DNA from: Alteromonadaceae bacterium
GTDB taxonomy: Bacteria; Pseudomonadota; Gammaproteobacteria; Pseudomonadales; Oleiphilaceae
Reading direction: 5' to 3'
Assembly (NCBI GenBank): GCA_013393545.1
Contig: JABXHG010000192.1
Location: 1-20,319, forward strand
DNA length: 20,319 bases
Below, piece after piece: positions 7,679 through 15,912 of the stretch. Positions within the stretch are counted from its first letter, which is position 1. Each line of letters starts with the position of its first letter. A program made the position numbers and the translations under genes. A model generated the notes under the pieces. It saw only the letters and a list, made by a program, of their open reading frames with translations. It was not told where the DNA came from and ran no database searches.

Positions 7679-9154
7679 TTAGTCAACGCGGAAGGCTTCC
7701 ACCATCGGCTCAATGCCCGGGAACATACCGATCGCCAGCATGATCACGCACAGCACACCGAACACAATGCCCGGAATAATCCAGCGCCCGGTGTGGCCCA
7801 GATCTGCACTGCGCTCCTTGCTGCCAATCAGACCCAGATTATCCAGCAGAACCGTCAGAGACCAGCCGAATACCGGGTTCACCATGGAAGAAGCGAAGAT
7901 TACCACGGCGGCCGATTCGGTGGTCTTGCCCTTGCGGGTCATCTGCATGCCCGCTTCCAACAGAGGCAGGAACACGCCAACGATCAGCGCCACACTCAAC
8001 ACCGGCGGCCATACGGCCAGATCCATCGGGAAGCCAAGCAGTGCTGTGGCCAGACACAGGATGCCGGTGAAAATTGCGCCGCCAGGAATCGGGCGTTTGG
8101 CAATGGCCGCCGGTACCATGTAAGTGCCCCAAGAGGAGGCAATGTTTGCGCCCCCCAGAGCGGTCCCGACGACCTGACGGGCAGAAGCGCCAATCATGGT
8201 GTCATCGATGTTCATAATCACCCGCTCGGAGTTTTTCGGGTAGTTCAGGCGCTGGAACACCTGATGACCCAGAAAGTCCGGCGACCACATGGCCACGGCC
8301 AGCACGGCGAACGGTGCTACCGCCAGAAACGCTTGAAAGTCCGGCAGGCCCAGCTGCCAGCCAGTGTTTTCACCCCACCAGTAAGTCGGATCCACAATCG
8401 GTAAACCCGGCTCGGTGGTGAACTCAAAAGGCGCGCCCAGCGCAAACGCCACCACGCCGGCCAGCAGGCAGCCCAGAGGCACCGCCAGCCAGCGCTTGCT
8501 GATGTGCTCCAGCCACGCGTACATGACAATGGTCAGCAATAACACCACAAACGCGATATAACCACTGCCGAAACCTTCGGCCCAGTCAAACAGACGGCTG
8601 ACCTGGCTGGTCACGCCAATAAAGCCAAGATACAGAAGCAACCCGCCGGCCACGCCGTTACTGGTCAGCTTGGTAAGCAGACTACCGCCTTTGGTAATGC
8701 CAAGAATGAAGCCCAGTACACCAATCATGATCCCCAGCGCCATCGGGTGACCACCGGCGGCCACAATCAGTGGGATCATGGCGATCAACGGCCCGTGAGT
8801 ACCAGCCAGGTTGGCTCTCGGGTTCAGGAAACCGGAAATCAGAATAACGAACAGAACGGCGGCAATCACCAGCTCGAAACGCACGTTTTCGGTGATGAAT
8901 TCTTTCGACAAGCCCAGAGGCGTGGCGAAGGCTGCTACAATCGCCGCCACCATGACCACCTTACCAATGGTTGCCGCCATCGCCGGAACCCAATCTTCCC
9001 ACTCGAAGTTGTAATCCCGGAACGGAAGGTTCGGACGCCACCGACGCGGCGCCATGACTTGCAGTTCGTGCTCCAGATATTCATCGCGAGTTGCAAACTC
9101 GGATCTTGGCTTCCGTTGCGCAAGATAACTGTTCTTGGCGTTCTGCTCAGACAT
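7679..9154 (-). CDS. DUF3360-family multi-pass membrane protein (putative permease)
   Basis: From the ATG at 9154 the protein is 491 aa; a GTG at 9166 would add four residues, and neither start has a strong ribosome site. A hydrophilic ~55-residue N-terminus with APRRWRPNLPFRDYNFEWEDWVPA leads into about 11-12 membrane segments. Conserved-looking polar stretches include NPRANLAGTHGPLIAMIP, WSPDFLGHQVF and NIDDTMIGASARQVVGTALGGAN. The last two resemble the half-helix regions of SLC26/NCS2 (UraA-fold) transporters. I recognise it as DUF3360, whose substrate is not known to me. It is transcribed away from the broken diguanylate cyclase locus. Confidence 0.75.
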   Translation of the reverse strand: MSEQNAKNSYLAQRKPRSEFATRDEYLEHELQVMAPRRWRPNLPFRDYNFEWEDWVPAMAATIGKVVMVAAIVAAFATPLGLSKEFITENVRFELVIAAVLFVILISGFLNPRANLAGTHGPLIAMIPLIVAAGGHPMALGIMIGVLGFILGITKGGSLLTKLTSNGVAGGLLLYLGFIGVTSQVSRLFDWAEGFGSGYIAFVVLLLTIVMYAWLEHISKRWLAVPLGCLLAGVVAFALGAPFEFTTEPGLPIVDPTYWWGENTGWQLGLPDFQAFLAVAPFAVLAVAMWSPDFLGHQVFQRLNYPKNSERVIMNIDDTMIGASARQVVGTALGGANIASSWGTYMVPAAIAKRPIPGGAIFTGILCLATALLGFPMDLAVWPPVLSVALIVGVFLPLLEAGMQMTRKGKTTESAAVVIFASSMVNPVFGWSLTVLLDNLGLIGSKERSADLGHTGRWIIPGIVFGVLCVIMLAIGMFPGIEPMVEAFRVD

Positions 9155-9323
9155 ACGAGAATCCACGACTTGAGAATTTTCGCCGCGATACTATGGGGAC
9201 GGGCGCCAGCAATCTATTCGCCCTTAGGCTAAGACGGGCACTTTTTGAACAAAACTGGCTTATCGATTGCTGTATAGGCTAAACTTGTATTTTTGCAACC
9301 GCTTATTTAAAACGAAATCTTCT

Positions 9324-9749
9324 ATGGATATCCAGGATCAAAGGCGCCAGATTGTCACCCGCTCGGTTATTGCAGCGGTGCTGACCGGCATTCTAGTCGC
9401 CGTGGCGGTGGCAGCGCCCCCTCATTAACAAAACCAGCACCCTCACCACCGAGCTGGCTGCCAACGTGGCGAAAACCAAGACCGAAAATCTGCGAACCGT
9501 ACTGGAACAACACCAGGACCTGGCCCGGCAAACCGCCAGCCGGATGATGCCGAAGCCATTGCCGAAAAAATTATCAACGTACTGAATGAATCGTTCGAAA
9601 TTCAGGGGCACACCGTGAACATTGGCGCTTCGGTGGGCATTGCCCTGTACCCTGGCGACGGATGCACGGCGGTTGATCTGGTGAGGGCGGCAGATGCCGC
9701 CATGTACCGGGTGAAGGCCGGAGGCCGGAACGACGTGGCCTTCGCCTGA
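9324..9749 (+). pseudogene. Diguanylate cyclase (GGDEF) remnant: frameshift plus internal deletion
   Basis: The ATG at 9324 opens MDIQDQRRQIVTRSVIAAVL, a cytoplasmic start plus a first membrane segment. An extra base in the C-run 9417-9421 shifts the frame, which otherwise stops at 9426. Reading on in the +1 frame gives PLINKTSTLTTELAANVAKT through LARQTASR (to ~9543), a sensor-domain start. Near 9543 the frame returns and switches abruptly to DAEAIAEKIINVL, then GASVGIALYPGDG and LVRAADAAMYRVKAGGRN up to TGA 9747-9749. This is the last ~65 residues of a GGDEF domain. The rest of the sensor domain and the GGDEF active site are missing. It cannot make c-di-GMP. At least two lesions, so a sequencing error alone cannot explain it. 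Confidence 0.85.
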
Positions 9750-9762
9750 TCGCCGAGCCGGC

Positions 9763-9781
9763 ACGCCGGGCCAGCCGGCGT
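9763..9781. terminator. Small GC-rich hairpin between the GGDEF remnant and the chemoreceptor 3' end
   Basis: ACGCCGG (9763-9769) pairs with CCGGCGT (9775-9781) around GCCAG. It sits between two convergent 3' ends, which suits a shared terminator. No T-run on either side. Confidence 0.3.
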
Positions 9782-9792
9782 ACCGTTCACGG

Positions 9793-11409
9793 TTAGTCCT
9801 TTGAAAGGCGGAACTGCTCAATGGTGTTGTGCAGTGTCTCCGCCATGGCCAGCAGATCGGCGGCCACACGCGCGGTTTCCTGGGCATCGTTGGAAGTCTG
9901 TTCGGCGGATCGGCTGATCTCGATCACATTCTGATTGATGGACTCAGACACATCACTTTGCTCGTTGGCAGCACTCTCCATTTCCTCATTGAGAGTCGTA
10001 ATCTCTCGTACTGCCTCGGCAATGGTCTGCAGCTCGTGCTCAACCTTCATAATGGCGTTAACCTGCTCTTCAGCCATCTCTGAGGCGTGGCGCATGGTGC
10101 CGACACAATCCACCACTTCGCTCTTCAGGCCGTCGATGGTCTTGCGGATTTCCTCGGTGGAATCCTGGGTGCGTGAAGCCAGTGCCCGCACCTCGTCGGC
10201 CACCACCGAGAAGCCACGACCCTGCTCGCCAGCCCGGGCTGCCTCAATGGCGGCGTTCAGGGCCAACAGGTTGGTCTGGTCGGCAATCTCGGAGATCATT
10301 TCCAGACGATCGGCCATTTCCGTGGTGCGCTGATCCAGCTGCTCGATACGCTGGGCGCCGGCCTGCACCTCGCTGTTCAACGACTCAATGCCCTGGACCG
10401 CGTTGTGCGCCAGTTTCTCGCCATCCTGCGCAGCCCTGGTGGTGTCGGCCGACTTGCGGGCGGTGTTCATGGCGTTCTCGCGCACCTGCACCGCCGAGGC
10501 CGCCATTTCCGTGGTGGCACTGGCCACCTGGTCAGTGTTGTCCCGTTGGGCCAGCACTTCACGCTCGGTGGTCTCCGCCTTGCTGGCAATGGACCGGGCC
10601 GAACTTTCCACTTTCTCGGCGTTTTCCACTACGGTCAGCATGCTTTCGCGGATTTTCGACACCATCCGATTGAACGCCCGGGAAACCGAACCGATTTCAT
10701 CGTTACGGGACACATCCAACTGCAGCGTCAGATCGGAGTTGGTGGCAATTTCATCCATGCGGTCGTGCAATTTGCGCAACCGGGAAAACACAAGCCGCCC
10801 GAGTACGAAGGTGACCATGATGAAAATCATCACGAAAATCAGGATTTGCACGCCGCCGCTGAAGAACAACTGCTTCTGCAGGCGGGCGTCGCTCTTGGCC
10901 AGGGAATAGTCCACCCGCACGGCACCCAGCACGGAGCCTTCCTTGCCGGGGTGGCAGGACATGCAATTCACACCCTGGTAATTGGAACTCGCCTTCATGG
11001 GCTGGATCAGCGTGTAGACCCGGCCGTCCTCGTTTTCCGAATAATGCTCAACACGCTCGCCTTCCAGCGCCCGCTTGTCCAGCGCATCCAGCTCCAGCTG
11101 ATCGGCATTGGCGGTGCCGTACATTTCATTCAACTGCTCGCTGCGCACCACCCGCACATCCAGCACTTCTTCCGGCGAGGTTGCCTTGTTGCGCAACACG
11201 CTTTTGTTGCCAATGGTGCCGGTCACCATCATGGTGTTCAGACCATCAAAATAGGAGCTGGCCACACCATCAACGTACTTGTGGCTGTACTCCTCCAGAT
11301 GATCCCGCTGCGCCCAGGAACTGTACGCCAGCGTAAACACCAGAATAACCGTAAAAGCCGCCGCCAGTGCGGCCAGCAATAAAAAGCGGATGGAATATTG
11401 TTTTTTCAT
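9793..11409 (-). CDS. Methyl-accepting chemotaxis protein with periplasmic c-type haem motif
   Basis: The protein has 538 aa. TM1 is about 9-30. A ~150-residue periplasmic domain carries CMSCH (149-153), a covalent haem c site, followed by [14 protein letters not shown]; the layout fits the DUF3365 (Tll0287-like) sensor family. TM2 is about 183-207 and HAMP about 208-260. The signalling helical hairpin includes [20 protein letters not shown] (374-393) and [17 protein letters not shown] (395-411), the CheA/CheW contact tip. No CheR-binding pentapeptide is seen at the C-terminus (ends RLSKD). Haem suggests sensing of redox, oxygen, NO or a similar ligand, which is inference. Transcription probably starts at the sigma-28-like promoter 11454-11480. 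Confidence 0.92.
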   Translation of the reverse strand: MKKQYSIRFLLLAALAAAFTVILVFTLAYSSWAQRDHLEEYSHKYVDGVASSYFDGLNTMMVTGTIGNKSVLRNKATSPEEVLDVRVVRSEQLNEMYGTANADQLELDALDKRALEGERVEHYSENEDGRVYTLIQPMKASSNYQGVNCMSCHPGKEGSVLGAVRVDYSLAKSDARLQKQLFFSGGVQILIFVMIFIMVTFVLGRLVFSRLRKLHDRMDEIATNSDLTLQLDVSRNDEIGSVSRAFNRMVSKIRESMLTVVENAEKVESSARSIASKAETTEREVLAQRDNTDQVASATTEMAASAVQVRENAMNTARKSADTTRAAQDGEKLAHNAVQGIESLNSEVQAGAQRIEQLDQRTTEMADRLEMISEIADQTNLLALNAAIEAARAGEQGRGFSVVADEVRALASRTQDSTEEIRKTIDGLKSEVVDCVGTMRHASEMAEEQVNAIMKVEHELQTIAEAVREITTLNEEMESAANEQSDVSESINQNVIEISRSAEQTSNDAQETARVAADLLAMAETLHNTIEQFRLSKD

Positions 11410-11453
11410 GACGCCCCGGCAAAAAACTGGACAATGATTAAGGTCTGTCTTTA

Positions 11454-11480
11454 GTGACGGCCGGCAAGCCCGGAACTTTA
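11454..11480 (-). promoter_or_regulatory. Sigma-28 (FliA) type promoter for the chemoreceptor
   Basis: On the - strand TAAAGTTC (11480-11473), an 11-nt spacer and GCCGTCAC (11461-11454) match the flagellar consensus TAAAGTTT-N11-GCCGATAA at 12 of 16 positions with the exact spacer. It lies 44 nt upstream of the chemoreceptor ATG, and chemoreceptors are classical FliA targets. Confidence 0.6.
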
Positions 11481-11572
11481 TAGCCTGCCTCGTTTTTATA
11501 TGACGCTTTTACTTATAGGTTTTCCCGAAAGCGAACGGTACCCGACTTTCGACCGCCCTGCACCTGTTTTTC

Positions 11573-11588
11573 TGGCCCGAAACATGCA
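11573..11588 (+). promoter_or_regulatory. Sigma-54 (RpoN) type -24/-12 promoter for the 221-aa unknown gene
   Basis: TGGCCCG (11573-11579), AAAC, ATGCA (11584-11588) fits TGGCACG-N4-TTGCW, with GG and GC exactly 10 nt apart. Transcription would start near 11599, leaving a leader of about 59 nt. An enhancer-binding activator would be required; its site was not identified. Confidence 0.55.
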
Positions 11589-11620
11589 TCCCTCTGACTG
11601 ACGTTCACCCATGACGAAAT

Positions 11621-11648
11621 TCCGGCAACCCTTTACCGCCGGAGGAGG
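11621..11648 (+). promoter_or_regulatory. Strong ribosome site partly enclosed in a leader hairpin
   Basis: GGAGGAGG (11641-11648) precedes the ATG at 11658 by 9 nt. TCCGGC (11621-11626) pairs with GCCGGA (11638-11643), so the hairpin's right arm covers the first bases of the ribosome site. Only a short stem; regulation is speculative. Confidence 0.4.
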
Positions 11649-11657
11649 AAACACACC

Positions 11658-12323
11658 ATGTCTTTGCTGGCATCGCTCATACAGGCAAGCACCCGCTTTC
11701 AGCAAACCATGGACCAGCGCCAGCCGGCGTCTGCCACCAATGCCGAAGCACAACCCAAGGCTGCCGAGAAAACACCAGAGGCGGCGGGCACCCCGGGCGA
11801 CGACCGCTTTACCCCGTCCGGGCAAAGCATCGATAACCTGACCGACCTGAAAACACGCTCTCTGGCACTGGGAGAGTACAAGCAAACCGTGGCCCAGGAC
11901 TTGTCGTTTGTGCGGGAAACGCTCAGGCACAAACTTGCCGAATATAACCTGCACCCGGCCACCAGCGTGAACGTCAGTAAGGGAGAAAACGGAAGTATTC
12001 AGGTAGACGGAAAAATGACCGACAACCTGAAAGCAAAGATTGGCCAGGACCTGAACAACAACAAGGGATTTCAGGAAGCCTTCGGCCGGTTGAGCGTCAC
12101 CGAACCCACCCTCGATTTCATGGACAACGCCCTAAAGCTGAACCAGGCCTACGGGGTCAGCAATTCACTGCTCGATTCCATGGTCAGCGAGAACCAGCAG
12201 TTCAACGGCCTGCAGGATCTGGTGCATCGTTATGACAACCTCAAGCGCAGCGCCGGCGGCCAGCAGCCCATGGACACCGCCAGCCAGCAACGCTACGCCT
12301 TCAACCTGAACGCCCGGGCCTGA
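11658..12323 (+). CDS. Conserved hypothetical protein, 221 aa, probable RpoN-dependent
   Basis: I do not recognise a named family with confidence. The N-terminus MSLLASLIQASTRFQQTMDQ is amphipathic, not a signal peptide. Residues about 22-58 are a low-complexity Ala/Pro/Thr/Glu linker. Residues about 70-140 hold a charged region, DLSFVRETLRHKLAEYNLHP and NVSKGENGSIQVDGKMTDNL. The remainder is helical and polar, ending QQRYAFNLNARA. It is predicted soluble. A very strong ribosome site and a sigma-54-like promoter precede it. It diverges from a chemoreceptor with a sigma-28-like promoter, so a flagellar or motility role is a reasonable guess. It ends 17 bp from the convergent yciO. Confidence 0.75.
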   Translation: MSLLASLIQASTRFQQTMDQRQPASATNAEAQPKAAEKTPEAAGTPGDDRFTPSGQSIDNLTDLKTRSLALGEYKQTVAQDLSFVRETLRHKLAEYNLHPATSVNVSKGENGSIQVDGKMTDNLKAKIGQDLNNNKGFQEAFGRLSVTEPTLDFMDNALKLNQAYGVSNSLLDSMVSENQQFNGLQDLVHRYDNLKRSAGGQQPMDTASQQRYAFNLNARA

Positions 12324-12331
12324 ATCCGGGC
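12312..12331. terminator. Short hairpin at the convergent 3' ends of the unknown gene and yciO
   Basis: GCCCGG (12312-12317) pairs with CCGGGC (12326-12331) over 6 bp, spanning the stop codon of the + strand gene. No T-run follows. Weak. Confidence 0.3.
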
Positions 12332-12340
12332 ATAATCGGC

Positions 12341-12964
12341 TTAAACCTCAAACGGCGACGGATCGCCCTTGCCCACACGCGTTACCTCTGGCACCGCGCC
12401 GGTAAAGTTCACCACGGTGGTGGCCTCCATACCGCAATTGCCGCCATCGATAATCAGATCCAACTCGTGTTCAAGCGCATCGCGAATATCCTCCGGATCC
12501 GTCATCGGCTCGGTCTCGCCCGGCAGAATCATGGTACTGCTCATAATCGGCTCACCCAGCTCACTGAGCAGCTCACGAACAATCTCGTTATCCGGCACAC
12601 GAACACCAATCGACTTGCGCTTGGGGTGCAACAAACGGCGCGGCACCTCGCTGGTGGCATCCAGAATGAACGTATAAGGCCCCGGAGTGAAATTCTTCAG
12701 CAGCCGGTACTGGGTATTATCCACCTTGGCGTACACGCCAATATCCGAAAGATCCCGGCACACCAGGGTGAAATTGTGCTTGTCATCCAGCTTACGAATC
12801 CGCTTGATCCGATCCGCCGCCTGCTTGTCACCCAAGTGACAACCAATGGCATAGCCGGAATCGGTGGGATAAACCACCACCCCACCCTGGCGAAGGATCT
12901 CCACTGCCTGCTTGATCAACCGCTTCTGCGGCGTTTCCGGATGAATCTGGAAAAACTGGCTCAT
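12341..12964 (-). CDS. yciO: YciO, Sua5/YrdC/YciO-family protein
   Basis: At 207 aa it matches YciO length and spans one YrdC-type nucleotide/dsRNA-binding domain. It shows QAVEILRQGGVVVYPTDSGY (19-38), IRKLDDKHNFTLVCRDL, GPYTFILDAT, KSIGVRVPD and EPIMSSTMILPG. The TsaC/Sua5 branch makes threonylcarbamoyl-AMP for the t6A modification of tRNA; YciO is a paralogue with only weak or no such activity, and its role is unsettled. The start at 12964 overlaps the bolA stop by 4 bp (ATGA), so the two are translationally coupled. The C-terminal Sua5 extension domain is absent. Confidence 0.88.
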   Translation of the reverse strand: MSQFFQIHPETPQKRLIKQAVEILRQGGVVVYPTDSGYAIGCHLGDKQAADRIKRIRKLDDKHNFTLVCRDLSDIGVYAKVDNTQYRLLKNFTPGPYTFILDATSEVPRRLLHPKRKSIGVRVPDNEIVRELLSELGEPIMSSTMILPGETEPMTDPEDIRDALEHELDLIIDGGNCGMEATTVVNFTGAVPEVTRVGKGDPSPFEV

Positions 12965-13317
12965 ACCTCATCTCCCTGCTTTAACTTTTCTGCCATCGAC
13001 TCATCACCTTTCGACCCGCCCATACACCCGGGCGAATCCGGCGAAGCCTGACCACTCTCACGCCATTCCTCCGGCGTATACAAATGCAACGCCAACGCAT
13101 GCACCGGCCCGGCCATCTCCTCGGCCAACACCTGGTAAACCAGCTGATGCCGACGCACCTTCATCTTCCCCTCAAAGGCAGGCGACACCATCGTTACCTT
13201 GAAATGCGTCTCCGAATTCGGCGGCACCGAGTGCATATGACTCTCGTTCTCCACCGACAACACCGAAGCCTCAAACGCCTCGGCGAGTTTTGATTCAATA
13301 GCCTGTTGTACTTTCAT
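12961..13317 (-). CDS. bolA: BolA-family protein
   Basis: The 118-aa protein has a BolA fold at about 1-85, with ESHMHSVPPNSETHFKVTMV (25-44), RRHQLVYQVLAEEM (55-68) and the conserved helix/strand GPVHALALHLYTPEEW (70-85). The His in VHALALH is the family's cluster ligand when BolA pairs with a monothiol glutaredoxin. A ~33-residue polar tail, GQASPDSPGCMGGS and onward, resembles the longer C-terminus of E. coli BolA rather than IbaG. BolA affects cell shape, stationary-phase genes and iron-sulfur trafficking. It is first in a two-gene unit with yciO. A large inverted repeat lies 50 bp upstream of its start. Confidence 0.9.
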   Translation of the reverse strand: MKVQQAIESKLAEAFEASVLSVENESHMHSVPPNSETHFKVTMVSPAFEGKMKVRRHQLVYQVLAEEMAGPVHALALHLYTPEEWRESGQASPDSPGCMGGSKGDESMAEKLKQGDEV

Positions 13318-13367
13318 TGTTCACCAACCTGCTTTACCTGTTTGCGGCGACTGGCACGGAGTTGAAA

Positions 13368-13476
13368 GCGGCTGTTCGGAAAGGCTTCCCAAAAGTGTCT
13401 GTTGCCATGGATGGCAACAGCAAGCCCCCATGGATGGGTTCACGGCGTCTTTTGGGAAGCCTTTCCGAACAGCCGC
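13368..13476. repeat. Large palindromic element with 28-bp perfect arms and nested hairpins
   Basis: Arms 13368-13395 and 13449-13476 are perfect reverse complements over 28 bp (left arm starts GCGGCTGTTCGGAAAGG, right arm ends CCGAACAGCCGC). The 53-nt centre holds an inner dyad, CTGTTGCCAT/ATGGCAACAG (13399-13420), and CCCAT/ATGGG (13427-13438). CCATGGATGG occurs twice, at 13405 and 13428. This looks like a REP/MITE-type dispersed element; CATGGATGG-centred repeats ending in TTCACGGCG are common between genes of marine gammaproteobacteria, as I remember. It separates divergent bolA and topB and contains no gene. Confidence 0.9.
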
Positions 13477-13590
13477 CACCCCACAGCTCAAAACAGCATA
13501 CTACACAACGCAGGCCACCCCCGAAGCCCTTGACACAAAACCACCAAACCGCCACATTCCAACACCATTCAGCAAGCACTCGTTCCAGCC

Positions 13591-15774
13591 ATGCACCTGT
13601 ACATCGCCGAAAAACCCAGCCTGGCCAGGGCCATCGCCGCCACCCTGCCCGGCCCCTACCAAAAAGGCCAGGGCTACATCCGCTGTGGTCAGGGCCGGGA
13701 TGCGGCCACCGTCAGCTGGTGCATCGGCCACCTGCTCGAACCCGCCGAGCCGGCCCGCTACAACCCCGCCTGGCAGAAATGGCGCCTGGAACACCTGCCC
13801 ATGTTCCCCGAACAATGGCAGCTGACCCCCAAAGACAGCGTAAAACAGCAATTCAAAGTACTTGAAGCGCTTATCCGCCAGGCCGACACCATCACCCACG
13901 CCGGCGACCCCGACCGCGAAGGCCAGCTGCTGGTGGACGAAGTGCTGCGTTTCGTGGGCACTGGTGCCCCCGTGCATCGCGTACTGATCAACGATTTAAC
14001 CCCAACCGCCGTCGCCCGGGCCATCAAAGCGCCCCGCGACAACCGGGAATTTCGCAGCCTGTCCCATTCCGCTCTGGCCCGCCAGCGCGCCGACTGGCTG
14101 TTCGGCATCAACCTCAGCCGGTTCTATACCCTCAGCTACCAACAGCAGGGGGAACAGGGCGTTTACTCCGTGGGCCGGGTGCAAACCCCGGTACTTGGCC
14201 TGGTAGTCGAACGGGACAACACCATTGACAACTTCGAGCCCAAACCCTGGTACCGCATTGAAGGGCACTTCCACGCCAGCGAACCGGACGCTGACCCGGC
14301 GCCTTTCACCGCTCGCTGGTTACCAGATGACGCATTGCAGGAACACCTGGACGATGAAAAGCGGCTGCTGAACCGCGACATCGCCGAACAAATTGTCAGC
14401 GAGGTACAGGGGCGACCGGGTAGAATCGAAGAATCCCGCTTCCGCGACCGCCCCGAGGCGCCGCCCCTGCCGCTATCGTTGTCCGCCCTGCAAATTGAAG
14501 CCGGCAAACTGTACCGCATGGGCGCCAAAGAAGTGCTGGACACCGCCCAGGGGCTGTACGAACGCCATCAGCTGATCACCTACCCGCGCTCCGACTGCAG
14601 GTATTTGCCGGAAGAACATCACGGCCAGGCAGGCCAGGTGATACGCGCGGTCAGCCGCGTGGCTCAACCGCTGGAACCGCTCACGGAAGGACTGGACACA
14701 GCCCGGCGCTCGGCGGCCTGGAACGACAAAAAGGTGGATGCCCACCACGCCATCATCCCCACCAGCCGGGCCACTGCGAACGGCAAACTGACCGCTGCCG
14801 AGGGGAAAATCTACGGACTGATCAGCCGTTACTACCTGATGCAGTTTGCTGACCACGCCGTGCACCGCGAAGGCCGGCTGACCGTCGCCATACTGCAACA
14901 CCGCTTCCGGGCCACCGAAACCGCCCTTCTGCAGCCCGGCTGGAAAGCCCTGGAAGTGCGCCAGAAAGACGAACCGACAGAGGCCCGCAAACCACCGCTG
15001 CCCCGTTTGGACAAGCAGGAGCCGGTGCTATGCGACCGGGCCGACATCAGGGAACGCACCACCCAGCCGCCGTCCCACTTTACCGATGCCACACTGCTGT
15101 CGGCCATGACCAACATCGCCCGGTTCGTGGCCGACCCGGAACTGCGCAAAACCCTGCGGGACACCGACGGACTGGGCACCGAAGCCACCCGCGCCGCCAT
15201 CATCGACACTCTGTTCCGGCGAGACTACCTGTTCCGGGAAAAACGCTTCATCCGTGCCACCGACAAGGCCAAAGCCCTGATGGCCGCTTTGCCGGATTCC
15301 ATCCGCACCCCAGACCGCACCGCCGTCTGGGAATCCACGCTCGAAGCCATCCGCCGGGGCGAAGCCGACCCGCGCGGCTTTATCAGCCAGCTACAGGACG
15401 AAATCGCTGGCCTGATTAATCGCCAGCCGGGCACAAATACCGCCAACGCGGAAGACACCGCCGAAGACCGTATCCACTGCCCCAAATGCCGCGCGCCCAT
15501 GGTGCAAAGGGACGGCAAGTTCGGAGCTTTTTTTGCCTGCACCCGTTACCCCCACTGCAAAGGCACGCGGCCGCTGGAAGACAGCCAACCGAAAGACGGC
15601 ACCAGCCAGAAGCCCATCCCCTGCCCCCACTGCTTCTCACCACTGGTACGCCGCAAGGGAAAGAAAGGCTGGTTCTGGGGCTGCAGTAATTTCCCCGGCT
15701 GCCGACAAACACTGAATGACGACAACGGAAAACCGGTTCTTCCGGCGCAAGGGGCCGGCGCACCACATCGGTGA
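13591..15774 (+). CDS. topB: DNA topoisomerase III
   Basis: This 727-aa type IA topoisomerase has a TOPRIM domain from the first residues: MHLYIAEKPSLARAIA with catalytic Glu7, and DPDREG (106-111). The central domains carry GRVQTPVLGLV (195-205) and the active-site LITYPRSDCRYLP (328-340, Tyr331), followed by HHAIIPT (385-391). Two C-terminal zinc ribbons are present: C630/C633/C650/C656 and C678/C681/C698/C704. TopB decatenates replication intermediates and, with RecQ, resolves recombination products. It is longer than E. coli TopB (653 aa) because of the ribbons. The start is fixed by the family N-terminus; there is no clear ribosome site before it. Confidence 0.96.
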   Translation: MHLYIAEKPSLARAIAATLPGPYQKGQGYIRCGQGRDAATVSWCIGHLLEPAEPARYNPAWQKWRLEHLPMFPEQWQLTPKDSVKQQFKVLEALIRQADTITHAGDPDREGQLLVDEVLRFVGTGAPVHRVLINDLTPTAVARAIKAPRDNREFRSLSHSALARQRADWLFGINLSRFYTLSYQQQGEQGVYSVGRVQTPVLGLVVERDNTIDNFEPKPWYRIEGHFHASEPDADPAPFTARWLPDDALQEHLDDEKRLLNRDIAEQIVSEVQGRPGRIEESRFRDRPEAPPLPLSLSALQIEAGKLYRMGAKEVLDTAQGLYERHQLITYPRSDCRYLPEEHHGQAGQVIRAVSRVAQPLEPLTEGLDTARRSAAWNDKKVDAHHAIIPTSRATANGKLTAAEGKIYGLISRYYLMQFADHAVHREGRLTVAILQHRFRATETALLQPGWKALEVRQKDEPTEARKPPLPRLDKQEPVLCDRADIRERTTQPPSHFTDATLLSAMTNIARFVADPELRKTLRDTDGLGTEATRAAIIDTLFRRDYLFREKRFIRATDKAKALMAALPDSIRTPDRTAVWESTLEAIRRGEADPRGFISQLQDEIAGLINRQPGTNTANAEDTAEDRIHCPKCRAPMVQRDGKFGAFFACTRYPHCKGTRPLEDSQPKDGTSQKPIPCPHCFSPLVRRKGKKGWFWGCSNFPGCRQTLNDDNGKPVLPAQGAGAPHR

Positions 15775-15801
15775 TGGGTTACGGATTTCTACATATCGAT
15801 G

Positions 15802-15830
15802 CTGAACACAGACCCGTTTTCTGGGATAAT
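15802..15830 (+). promoter_or_regulatory. Candidate sigma-70 promoter for the response-regulator operon
   Basis: CTGAAC (15802-15807) and GATAAT (15825-15830) have a 17-nt spacer; the -10 matches 5/6 and the -35 is weak. They lie about 80 nt before the ATG. A dyad, GTCAGT-N8-ACTGAC (15846-15865), sits just downstream, where it could serve as an operator or leader hairpin. Confidence 0.4.
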
Positions 15831-15912
15831 CCAATATTGTTAGTGGTCAGTATTTACTCACTGACGGACAATAAAAAGAACCAGCTAAACAGGTGATTGA
15901 GGATCAGAGTCC

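Noticed and set aside
9167..9323. Promoter pair for the DUF3360 gene and the GGDEF remnant
   Set aside because: TTGAAC and TATAGG-like hexamers occur but their spacing (about 22 nt) is outside the usual 16-18 range; no call made.
9324..9428. Short membrane peptide ORF (MDIQDQRRQ... to TAA)
   Set aside because: It is the frameshifted start of the diguanylate cyclase remnant, since the next frame continues the sensor-domain sequence.
10405..11382. 325-aa open frame on the + strand
   Set aside because: Antisense to the chemoreceptor; His-rich and without recognisable domains.
13317..13865. 182-aa open frame starting opposite bolA and running into topB
   Set aside because: Passes through the palindromic element and then topB in another frame; low-complexity Pro/Arg/His product, no ribosome site.
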